Shown here piece by piece: positions 37,527 through 49,500 of a stretch of 64,000 nt of DNA. The stretch comes from Hydrangea macrophylla (Eukaryota; Streptophyta; Magnoliopsida; Cornales; Hydrangeaceae). The notes under the pieces are model-generated. The model ran no database searches and was not told the origin of the DNA. It saw only the letters and a list, made by a program, of their open reading frames with translations. The stretch's first letter is position 1; every line of letters begins with the position of its first letter. Position numbers and translations under genes: made by a program. Where the stretch lies: NCBI GenBank assembly GCA_033977485.1, contig CM066982.1:14003218-14067217 (forward strand), read 5' to 3'.

Positions 37527-40500
37527 CTCTCTCTCTCGGGGTGAAAAAAAGCCTATTTTTTTTTTTTTCGTTTGTCTTTAAAAAAAAAAACTTCAACCTC
37601 ATATTTGGTTGATAAAAGAATCAAGGGTAAATTACACAAACCTCCCCTGAGATTTGCCTTAATTACACGGACCTCCCCCCTAGTTGCAGAAATTACACGG
37701 ACCTCCCTCGAGGTTTGTAATTAGGTAACAAAATGCCCCCTCCCCTAACGGTCCATTAGTTTTTTTACATTAGCCTCCCCTGAAAATTACAATTAGCCCC
37801 CCTAATATTATAAAATTGTCATACTAAGCCCCTTTCTCTTATATTTTTGTGCTAATTATAAAATCCCTCCTCTCTTATGTTTTTGGGTTAATTTTTTTTA
37901 GCATTAATTTATATTATCTACACAAAATATTCACAAAATGCATATAAATAGGTCCAAAATTTTTTTTCCCCCGAACAAACCTCTGTCAAGCCCCCCGGCA
38001 TTAATTTTCTAGATCCGCCCCTGCCCCTATGCTTCAAAAGTGGACACTTAACCCCCTGTGATTGTGGACTAAAATAGAACTTTTATGATTTCACTCAAAG
38101 AGCGTTAATCCCAAAATTAACATCACAAAAGGGGTTAAGTGTTTATATTTTTAACCAATTTTAGAATTTTCGTCAATTTTCGTCACTTTTGAAGCATAGG
38201 GGTAGGGGCGGATCTAGAAAATTAATACAGGGGGGCTTGACAGAGGTTTGTTCAGGGAAAATTTTTTTTTGGACTATTTATATGTATTTTGTGTATATTT
38301 TGTGCAGATGATATAAATTAATGCTAAAAAAATTAACCCAAAAACATATGAGGGAGGAGGGATTTTATAATTAGCACAAAAAAAAAAGAGAAATGAGGTT
38401 TAGTATGACAATTTTATAATATTAGGGGGGCTAATTGTAATTTTTAGGGGAGGCTAATGTAAAAAAAACTAACGGACCGTTAGGGGAGGGGCCATTTTGT
38501 TAAGCAGTATTGAACATTCCACCTGTAGCTGTAGATGCAAGAGAATATGGCAAAGGTTGTTGGTGGTGCAGAATAGGGGGAGAGTATGGATATCCAGGTA
38601 AAGAAAGTTGGGGGTCAAAAGAATAAGGATAGTGGTCTCTGTATGATGAATGAGGCTGGTTCTGGGCCTGCAGAGAGAGTAGCTGATTTTTCAAATGCTA
38701 CCTAATTACAAACCTCGAGGGAGGTCCGTGTAATTAAGACAAACCTCAGGGGAGGTTTGTGTAATTTACCCAAGAATCAAATAATGAAAAAGAAATTCCG
38801 GCAGAAAAACAAGTTCTGGCGGGCAGCGGGTTGCCACCCGCCGACAGCGGTGGAGGTTGTTTTGTAAACCCAAACTAGGGTGGCTTTGATACTATGTAGA
38901 GTTTAATAATTAAAGAGAAATTGTATTCATCTAACTTATCACATTTATCACAATCAAGTGTCTTTATATAGGCTTGTACATCAACCATTTATGGTTATCA
39001 ATAATATAAATTTAAATTCAAATCCTTCCTAATATTCAGAATACCCCCCAAATTTGTTCCAATCAAATCATATCACAATATCTCCAAATCATATCATATC
39101 TTCCCAAATCTTTCATTCTTCCATATCTTCCAACACTAACAACACTCACAGCAAAGGCAATATCAGATCGAGTATGAGAAAGATAAACGAGTCTTCCTAT
39201 TAACCTCTGATATCTACCTTTATCTACCTCTGCACCGCCTGAATCATCACCAAATTTCTGATTTGATTCAATCGAAGTGTCACATGCTCGACATCCGAGC
39301 ATTCCAGTCTCCTCCAATAAGTCAAATACATATTTTCTTTGGTCCTTTGGGAAATAAAGATTCCATGCTTGGATCTAGCAGCCTCAATCCCGAAAAATAT
39401 TTTAGAGTCCCCACGTCTTTTATTTCATACTCCTTTGACAAGTCTTTCAGTCTTTGCATTTCCTTTAGATCATCCCCAGTCAAGACAATGTCATCCACAT
39501 ACACAATCAATGCAGTAGTCTTACCCTGTGATGAGTGTTTAATGAACAAAGTGTGATTGACTTGACTCTTATCTAAGACCATACCTGAGCATAGCTTGTG
39601 TGAACCTCTCGAACCATGCCCTAGGAGACTGTTTCAAGCCATACAATGATTTTCCGAGTCTGCACACCTTGCTGTCTGTCTGAGAATCCTCGAAGCCAGG
39701 AGGAACATCTCTATACACCTCCTCGTCTAGATCACCGTGAAGAAATGCATTCTTCACATCAAATTGGTGAAGGGGCATCCAAAGTTGGCAGCCAATGACA
39801 GAAGGACCCTAACTGAGTTCATCTTTGCAACATGAGCAAATGTCTCCTGAAGATCAATTCCATAGCTCTGTGTGATGCCCTTAGCAACTAGCCAAGCTTT
39901 GTACCTTTCAATGGAGCCATCAGCACTATGCTTCACAGTGTATGTGCACCCCACAGTTCTTTTGCCCTCAGATAACCTCATCAATTCCCAAGTGTCATTC
40001 TTACGAAGAGCTCTCATCTCTTCGATCATACCATGCTTCTACTTGGGATCCATAATAGCATCCTGGACATTATTAGGAACAAAAATAGAAGCAATTTTCG
40101 AAAGAAAAGCTTTATAGGAGGGAGACAAGTGAATATGACTCAAAATTTGAGATAGGATGTTAGGTACAAGCCCTAAAACCCTTATGTACATCAATAGGGA
40201 CATCAAGATCAGAGTCAGACTCCATAGGAACATGTGTATAAGAATTACTAGGAATATCAATATCAGAATCAGAGTTACCTTGGTCCTCAACACTTGAAGG
40301 AGATGTCAGTGGAAGAGTAGAAGGAGCGAGCTCTTTATTCTTGGACTTACTCTATGTGCCTCTAGAATAAACCATCAATTTCTTTTCTTTTAATGGAGTA
40401 CAAGTGTCTTCTTTCTCCATATCCTTCCCAACCTCATTTTCTCCCTCAATTTTTTCTTTTCCCTTTACTTTCTCAGTGGAAATTTGACACGGATAAAAAT

Positions 40501-43500
40501 GTGCGCTCTTGTGCAAGACCCAAGTTTAGGTGGTCATGCAAGTAATACTGGATAAGCCCAGGTCGAACCTAAGGGAAGGAATAGGGAGAGTGTCTACTAA
40601 GTTACAACCTAAAGAAAGAAAAATAAGAATGTAGGAGTGGAGGTTCTAACAAGTCCTAATTAATTAAATTATACTAAATAATAAATAAACATAAAGAAGC
40701 ATAACTAATTAAACAGATAAATTAAAGTTGTTGGGAACACGTGAATCCACATTGACCAAACCTCTACCATGCATATCCATTAACGTTCTATGGAGTTCAT
40801 TCATTTTTAGCATTCCGTATTTTTCTAAAGATAAAAGATTCAATAGCCTTTACATTAACTATGTTGTAATTGACATGACTAATGTGTAACTACGTCATCC
40901 ACAGTTATTATAAAATACCATGTAGCAGTTTAAATTAATGGTTAAGACTCTCACCCTCAATGATGTTAGCATTCAAGGTTGTTTGCAAAAGTCATTGAAG
41001 AAAAAGGCCTTAAGGCTTAAGTTCTAAAAACTGTTTTGACAAACTGAACTTACCTGAGCAATTTGACGACAGATTTCTAAAACAGAAAGTCCTGGAATGC
41101 ATGAAAGAATCATCTCAGGAATTTACAGGTTCAATCGATTGATACATGTTGAGATTGTCCCACATTAGGAACTTAGAACCAAGCTACACAATATATAAAG
41201 TTCAAGGGGCTACTCCATCCATTGCCAATTGGTTTTGGGTTGGATGCTCCAATTGAACATGGTATCAAAGCCTTGTTTACCCCCTATCTCCGTAATCCAC
41301 GTATGTGCCTTTGCCACACGTGCGGGGGCGTGTTGTCGTCCCACATCGCTAGGATGTGTTGTTGCCTATGCGGTTTATAAGGCCTCAGTTCCCCTCTTCT
41401 TAACACTTGATTTTTAAGGAGTTGAATGGGCTGTGCCTTACAAGTGGTATCAGAGCTTAGTTGGGCTTGTCTTCCGGCGTGCCGAGTGTCTGGCTACTGG
41501 GGTCCAGGGTATGACAAGTGTCCGGCTCATATGGCTCAGGGGGTGTGTTCGAATGTCCCACATCGCCCATTTATGACCCCTCTGTGCGGTTTATGTTAAA
41601 TTGGGGCATCCAACCCAAAACCAATGTGCAATGGATGGAGTAGCCCCTTATTTTATAAATTGTGTAGCTTGGTTATAAGTTCCTAATGTGGGACAATCTC
41701 AACACGCCCCCGCGCGTGTGGCTTGACTGAGAGCCAAACACGTGGATTACTGAGATAGGGTTTGTGGAGCACACGTGACCAAATTGGGTCCAACAATAAC
41801 CTGGCTCTGATACCACTTGTAAGGCCCAGCCCATTCGACTCCTTAAAACCCAGGTGTTAAGGAGATGGGAATAAGCCCTTATAAACCGCACAGGAACAAC
41901 ACATCTAAGCGATGTGGGACGACAACAATACGTTTTCAATCGATGGAATTACATCATCCTTCAATCGATCGAAATGGCTTCGATCGATTGAATACAAGTT
42001 TTTCGCAGATTTGCATGGCAGAGGCTGGGAATCAACGTTTCATCACATATTCCCAACTTCTAAACTACAGAAACATGATAAAACTAATGCAGAAATAATA
42101 AACTAGAGCAATCATAACATCTAGATTAATAAACAATGAAATAACAAGGATTGGAAAAGAAAACCTGGAATTAATTTGAAAATAACTTGAAATCATTATA
42201 AATCTCGTCCATGGGATGAAAGAATTGGAAGAAATACATTAAACTAACTTAATCTACCCTAAAACTGGGGTGAAACCAAACCGACGAAAACCGAAAATTG
42301 AAACTGAACCCGAACCGGAAAAACGAGCCTTTTCGGTCGGTTTTTTCAAATATATTATAAGCCAAAAACCGAATCGAACCGGAAAAAACCGAGCAAAACC
42401 GACAAAACCGCCCTAACCGAGCATAGTCGGCCGGTTTTTAGTGCCAAAAAACCGGAAAAACTGAACCGAACCGAACCGTTTCACCCCTACCTAAAACTAA
42501 CCCTGGAACTGCTATTTTTCGTATTCTGGAGAGTCTCTCCTCGTCTGTTATAACAAGTTTTTTTAGGGTTTCTGCAGGCTGTACGCAACTTTATGGAAAA
42601 TTGTTCAATCGATGGAAGTGGTTTCAATTGATTGAATTTCAATCGATTGAAAGTGACTTCAATCGATTGAACTTCTCTGCTTTTGACAGCTCTGCGCACC
42701 GATGAGAGAATGGCCATATCTTTTCACTTGAACCTTGGATTGACCTCCGGTTTGCGGCCACGCGATTGTAACTCATAGATCTACATTTTATATTTCTTGG
42801 GAAATCTTCCAATTCTGTGGTCTTCAGTGTCAAAAATGGCATTCTATCAGTTGCTTCTGTTGTTCTCTTCACCAGAATCACCTTCCTTTAGCTCTACTTC
42901 ATTCACTTACATTCTAATACCTATAAAGCAATGCATAAACATAAATTTTAGCATTAACACAAAAAAAAAAAAAAAATTAGAATGCACCTAAATCTCGGGA
43001 CTTGGGGATAAAAGTATGCATAAAAGACCATGTAATATGCTGTGAATATGCACTTTTACCTCTAATCAGTAATATCCATAACTACTCCCCTTGAAGACAA
43101 AGGGACAGACAAAGGCACCTCTTCCTCATACCATTGTTCCCCCTAAAGGGGTTACTCAGAAGTAAGCGAGGACTGAAAGTACGACTGAGATTCATAGAAA
43201 GTAACATCCATGGAGACATACCATTTCCTCGAAGGAAGATGGTAACACTTGTAACCTTTCTGGGTTGGAGAATAGCCCACAAAAGCACACTTAATCGCTT
43301 GGGGATCTAACTTCTCACGAGTAGGGGAATGATTGTGAACAAAGCACACGCAACCAAAAACACGGTGGAGTTATAGGGAACTGAGGAGAAGTGTTGGTGC
43401 CCTTTTGTTCAAAACTCAAGTTGGAAGGCGATTAATAAGGTATGCTGTTGTTAAAAGAGCATCACCCCAATAGGACTTGGGAGCACTGACAGAAAACATT

Positions 43501-46500
43501 AACGATTTAGCAATATCAAACAGATGACGATTCTTGCACTCCGCCACCCCATTTTGCTGGGTTGTATCGGTGCAAGAAGTCTGAAGAATGATTCCATGAG
43601 TGCAAAAGAACTCAGCAAGACCCGAATCATTGCACTCACCCCTTGATCATATCTTAAAATTTTTAAGTTAGTCCCAAACCGAGTGCACACCATTTTATGG
43701 AATGCTTTGAAATTTGAGAAAACTTCCCTATTTTCTTTCATCATATAAACCCAAGTGGTACGAGAATAGTCATCAATAAATGTAGCAAACCATCTATGAC
43801 CTTTCAAAGAATTAAAACGAGAAAGACCCCAAACATCATAATGAACTAAAGCAAACGACACTGAATTTTTATTAAAACTAGGAGCAAAAGAAGCTCTATG
43901 ATGTTTACCCAGTTCACATGTTTCACAAAGGAAATCAGAAACATTTTTATTCAAGACTAATGAAGAAAACAAGTGCTTTAGTAAATAAAAAAAGGATGTT
44001 CTAAACGTTGATGCCAAAGATGTATGTTTTCAGCTTTATTCTCATAAACCACTGTATGATGTGCTAACGGCCCTCCAACATCCAAGAGATAAAGTCCACT
44101 CTCTCCTCTACCACTGCCAATCATCCTCGTGGTAAGGTTTTGAAAAACACAATAAGAAGGGAAAAAAGTTACACTGCAGTGTAAGTCTTGAGTGATACGA
44201 CTAATGGACAACAAATTATGGGAGAAATTGGGAATGTGAAGTACGGACGACAAAGACAAGGATGGAAATAATACCCTTCCCGGAAATAGAGGAAAAAGCA
44301 TCATCAGCAACACGAACCTTGTCTTTACTTGAACAAGGCTTGTATGCAGAGAAAATATCATAACATCTAGACATGTGATCAGAAGCACCAGAATCAATAA
44401 TCTAGGGAGAAGAAGAATGAGACAAGTGTGCCCTTGCGGACGTGACTAAGTTACATGTATGAGCAAATGAAGAGGAGACACCTGTAGATGCGGTAGAAGT
44501 AGACATACGGCGAGTCATCAATGAACGAAGAGCCTCCTCTACCTCTGAGGCAGTAAATAGTGCTGGATCGGAAGTGGATGGAACCTGCTCAACAGGAGTC
44601 GGTGCTGTAGGATCTAATGTTGTAGTATGATGAGCACGATAATTACCTCCCTATGATTGTCCCCCACGACCCCCTGACTGTCTTGAATGACCCCCACGAC
44701 CCCCCGACTGTCCTGAACATAGGTAGGCGGCCGTGTAGTCTCCAGCATGTTTCCCTGGTATGATAGTGTCGATTACAATAATCACAGAACTGCTTGGCTT
44801 TCTTAGACAACCCAGACTCATTAGAAGAAGTACGACCTCGGGGACTGTTTGTTCCAATCTCTCTGGGGAACTGAAACGAGAGCAGAACTCTCAGTAGAAG
44901 TAGGTGGAAGCATAGTAGAACGTCGACTCTCCTCATTCTGTATATATGCAAAGGCCTCCTGGAGAGAAGGCAAAGGATCCTTCCCAAGAACACCGAATTG
45001 GATCATACTCAGCAATAAGTCCTCCAAAAACTTAAAGATTCTCTCTTTAGCAACAAGTTTATTACAGGCAACGGAATCGGTTGGACAAACAAGTTTATAG
45101 TCCAAAAGGTGATCAAGTCGTTTCCAACTAGTGGTCCGAGATGTAAAATACTGAAGAACACTCATCTCTCCCTGTTCAGAACGACCAATCGTCCGCCCAA
45201 CTGAAATATCTGTGCAGAATTGCCCTTTCGGGAGTAGGTGTTGGCCATGGTCTCCTAAATGTTTTTGGCAGTTGCCATGTCCAAAAAATCCTCAGCAATA
45301 TCAGGAATCATAGACTGGCAAACCCATGTCATGACAGTGGAGTTCTCCATCTCCCACTAGTCATATGCAGCATCCTCAGTGCTAGGTGCCATGATTCGTT
45401 CGTTGATAAACCCCATCTTCCCTCTGCCCTTAGGAGACATGGTTACAGACCCAGACCAAGCAAGGTAGTTCTGACCATTGAGGAGATAAGTAGTAAGTTT
45501 AAAATTCGGGCTCTCAAAAGGAGCAACAATAATAGTTTCACTCCTGGGCTGCTGTGTATTCAAAGTTGATTTGTCTGAATCCGACATCTTGAATCGACAT
45601 ACAACTGTTAGAGGATAATATTGTAAAAGTATAATGTTAAGAGTGTCCCACACCACCCACATCGGTTAGATTGTAATAGTGTAGCTAGTAGCTAAGCCTA
45701 TATATATTAGGCTCTTGTAATCGTTTTTTCAATTTGAATTAAATATACAATACCAACATTTACATGGTAGCAGAGCGGGTCGACCTGACCTAGAATATTC
45801 ATCTTTTGTCGGCCCACTTGTTGTGAGCCGAGAGTATCATAGTGAGTTGAGTGTTTGAAAAGGGAAAAAAAAAAGTGCATGCAGCCGTAGCAACTCCCGG
45901 CCAGATCCAGCCTCCTTTCCCCTCTGGTGACTGTCGCTTGATTCTGGCGACCCTCTCCAGCCATCGATGAACCTCGCTGGCCACTGGTGCACCTCCGGCG
46001 ACCCCTTTTCTCACCCACGAAGCCTTCTGCACACCTCTGGCAGGCCAGTCACAACTCCGGCAACCCCTTTTCTGTCTGGTGAACCTCACGGCAGCCTCCA
46101 CCTGCTCCGACAACACCCACCGACCTCCGGCAACCCTCTTTGGTTTCAGATTTGGTTGGTTTTTTTTGGTTTTTGACTCCGTTATTGCTTAGATCTGTTT
46201 GGTTTCAGATCTGGTTGGTCTTTGATCTCTTCGTACTTACTCGTTCTGTGCATCTTGTTCGTCATGGAGTCTAAGATTCTCCCACAACTCACTACTCGGA
46301 AGTTGAACGGTTCTAACTTCATTCAATGGTCTCGGGCTATCACCATTGCTCTCACTGGATTGGGTTTCGATGATCAGCTCACCACTACGGCTCCTACCGC
46401 TACTGCTGTTGCGTCTGGTTCTAATGGCCCTAATGAGAAAGTCGTCAAGCAATAGCGACAAATGGATGCACAAATTATTGCTCTTCTTTGGATTTCTATG

Positions 46501-49500
46501 GAGCCGCAAGTTGCGGATATGTGTGGTCATTTGGGTACGTGTAAGCAGATTTGGGAGTATGCTCATCTCTTATTTTCCAACTCGAATGTACTATGTCTCT
46601 TCTCAGTATTTTTTTAGTTGCACCAGAATGATTTGTCTGTGACTAATCACTTTGCTTCGTTTCAACGGTTGGTTGAAGAGTTGAATAGTGTTCTTCCTAT
46701 TACTGCTGATGTGAAGGAACAACAAAACAGCGGGAACAAATGGTAGTGATGAAATTTCTTGCCGGTCAGAAGTTTGATTTTGAGCCAGTTCGAGCTCAGA
46801 TTCTTGGTGGTGCCTCCCTTCCTTCCCTTGCCGAGACCTATCGCAGCACCTCTTGGGATTCCACTACCCCTGTTCCTCCTGCTACCGATCATTTAGCCCT
46901 TGTTACTTAGGCTTCACAGTATCCTATCGGTTGGGGTGGTAGTGGTGGTACTCCTCGTCGTAGAGGGGGGTTATCATGGTGGACGAGGAGGTCGTTGTCG
47001 CGGCCCCATACGTCATTGTGATAATTGCAACAAGGATGGTCATATTAGGGAGACTTGTTGGGAACTTATTGGCCATCCTGCACGGTTTGCACATGCTGCT
47101 GTTACTACTCCTGGTGATATTCATCCTCCTGCCCCAGTTGTGGCTGATCACTTTTCTGTTTCTCGGGATGAGTATACTCAGTTCCTACAGTTTCAAGCAT
47201 CTCAGCAAGCATCTTCTCCTAATACCTCTCTTGTTCAGAAAGGTACATCCACTGCCTGTCTCACCTCTCGCTCTGCTCCTTGGGTAATTGATTCTGCAAC
47301 CACTAATCATCTCACAGGTATATCGACCATGTTTTCATCTCTTGAAAAATCATCCTCATTGCCCTGATTACATTAGCTGATGGCTCCTCTATTCCTGTTG
47401 AAGGAATAGGGATTCTCATTGTCTCCATCCTTGTCTTTATCTTGTGATCTTTACATACCTCGGTCTCCTTTTAATTTAATTTCTGTTGGCAAATTGACAA
47501 AGAATCTTAATGCTTGTGTCTCTTTTTTTCCTGATTCTGTTCTTACTCAGGATTTGACGACTCGGAACACGATTGGCGTAGGGCATGAATCCGATGATCT
47601 CTATTATTTTGATGGTTCATCTCTACCACCCACTTCTCTCACTGCTTGCTCTGCTACAGTGTCTTCTCACCAGATTCATTGCCGCCTTGGACATCCTTCC
47701 TTGGCCAACCTGAAGCTACTAGTACCTAGTTTGAGTCATTTGTCCATTTCAGAGTGCGAGTCGTGTCAGTTGGGAAGCATCACCGTGTCCAATTTGCTCC
47801 TCGAGTCAATAAAAGAGTGTCTTGTCCATTTCAATTCGTACATTAAGACGTTTGGGTCCACACCGTATAACCTCTATTAAGGGGTATCGGTACTTTGTTA
47901 GCTTTGTTGATGATTTCTCCAGAATAACGTGGATTTATTTAATGAAAAATCGTTTGGAGTTATTTTCAATATTTAGTGCATTTTGTAATGAAGTTAAAAC
48001 TCAATTTAATGTTCCTATTCAGATTCTCCGTAGTGATAGTGCACAGGAATATTTATCCCCTCTATTCACCACCTACATGAGCAAATGTGGGATGCTCCAC
48101 CAATCATTGTGTGCACACACCTCAGCAAATAGTGTTGCATAAAGAAAAAATCGTCACTTGTTAGAAGTCACCTGCACCTTATTGTTTGAAATCAGGGTTC
48201 CAAAATGTTACTGGGGGGATGCAGTCCTTACTGTCTGTCATTTAATTAATCGTATGTCCTCTATTCTAGATGGATGCATTCCTTATGCTACATTATTTCC
48301 TACTGAGTCTCTGTTTTTGGTTAGTCCACGAGTTTTCGGATCTGTTTGTTTTGTCCATCAGCTTACCCCGGGCACTGACAAGCTAGTCCCACGTGCTATT
48401 AAGTGTGTTTTCTTTAGGTACTCTCGCGTTCAGAAAGGCTATCGTTATTATAGTCCTACCCTGTGCCGTTTCTTTGTGTCAGCTGATGTTACCTTTTTTG
48501 AGTCCACTCCATACTATTCAGAGTCCCACTTTATGAGCGATCCTGATTTTATGCTTCCATTACCTCTTACACTACCTCCCGCATCCCCTGTCCTTCCCAC
48601 CCCAGAGGTTTCCTCCTGCCTGGATCGCCCACACTTGCAAACATACACTCGCCGTCATCGGACCGTTCCAGATTATGCTACTTTGCCAACCGCCTCCGCG
48701 TCTTCAGATCTGCCTCCATTAGAATCTGACCTTCCCATTGCGCTCTGTAAAGGTAAGCGCTCTTGTACTTCTCATCCTATTTCCAACGTTGTCTCTTATA
48801 ATCGTCTGTCTCCTGTTTTTCTTAGTTTGTTACCTCTTTGTCTTCTGTGTCGGTTTCTAACACTGTTGCAGAGGCTCCTACCCACCCCGGATGGAGACAG
48901 GCAATGGAGGATGAGATATCTGCCTTACGAGATACTGGTACTTGGGACTTAGTTCCTGACAGTAATGGGATGCCATTGGGTTTATACTGTTAGAGTGTAC
49001 CCTGATGGAACAATAGATCGGCTAAAAGCCCGCCTTGTTGCCAAGGGCTATACGCAGGTTTATGGCATTGACTATTCCGAGACGTTCTCTCCTGTGGTTA
49101 AGATCACCTCTGTTCGTCTCCTTATTTCTCTTGCAGCCATATTTCACTGGCCTTACATCAGCTTGATGTCAATTCCTTATTGGCACTTTGTTGGAAGAGG
49201 TATATGGAGCAACCACCTGGGTTTGTTGCTCAGGGGGAGTCGAATATAGTATGTAGATTAAGAAGATCTTTGAATGGCCTGAAACAGTCTCCTCGTGCCT
49301 GGTTTGGTAGGTTCAGTGATGTAGTTGCTGAATTTGAACTCCAAAGATGTGGTGTTGATCATTTAGTCTTCGATCGATATACTAAAGCAGGTAAAATTTT
49401 CTTGCTTTTGTTTGTTGATGACATTGTTATAACCAGATATGACTCCAAGGGTATTTTGGAGTTGAAGTTATTTCTGCAGAACAAAGTTCAAACCAAGGAC

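Larger units (their letters stand above)
35766..39135 (-). mobile_element. Element E: non-autonomous LTR retrotransposon inside D
   Basis: The 241-bp LTRs (35766-36006 and 38895-39135) differ at about 14 sites by eye. Perfect 5-bp duplication CTAAC lies at 35761-35765 and 39136-39140. The minus-strand polypurine tract (CTTGAGGGGGAG) adjoins the left LTR and a TAGTATCAAAGCC primer-binding site adjoins the right one. The 2.9-kb interior has no gag or pol; about 1.15 kb of it is the Mutator-like insert at 37625-38771. Excising E restores the D frame (DIAFAVSVV...MYAPRESH). It must have moved with proteins supplied by another element. Confidence 0.85.
40482..43079. mobile_element. Unclassified 2.6-kb insert in copia D
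   Basis: It separates the RT part of D (ending at 40480) from the integrase part (starting at 43080), so it entered D later. Borders are approximate. Ends GGATAAAAATGTGCGCTC (about 40492) and GAATATGCACTTTTACC (about 43047) are weakly inverted. The body is AT-rich with a poly-A run at 42960-42976, TCAATCGATTGA-type palindromes on both flanks of the TRIM block, and a small hAT-like MITE. No ORF resembles a transposase or pol. Confidence 0.5.
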
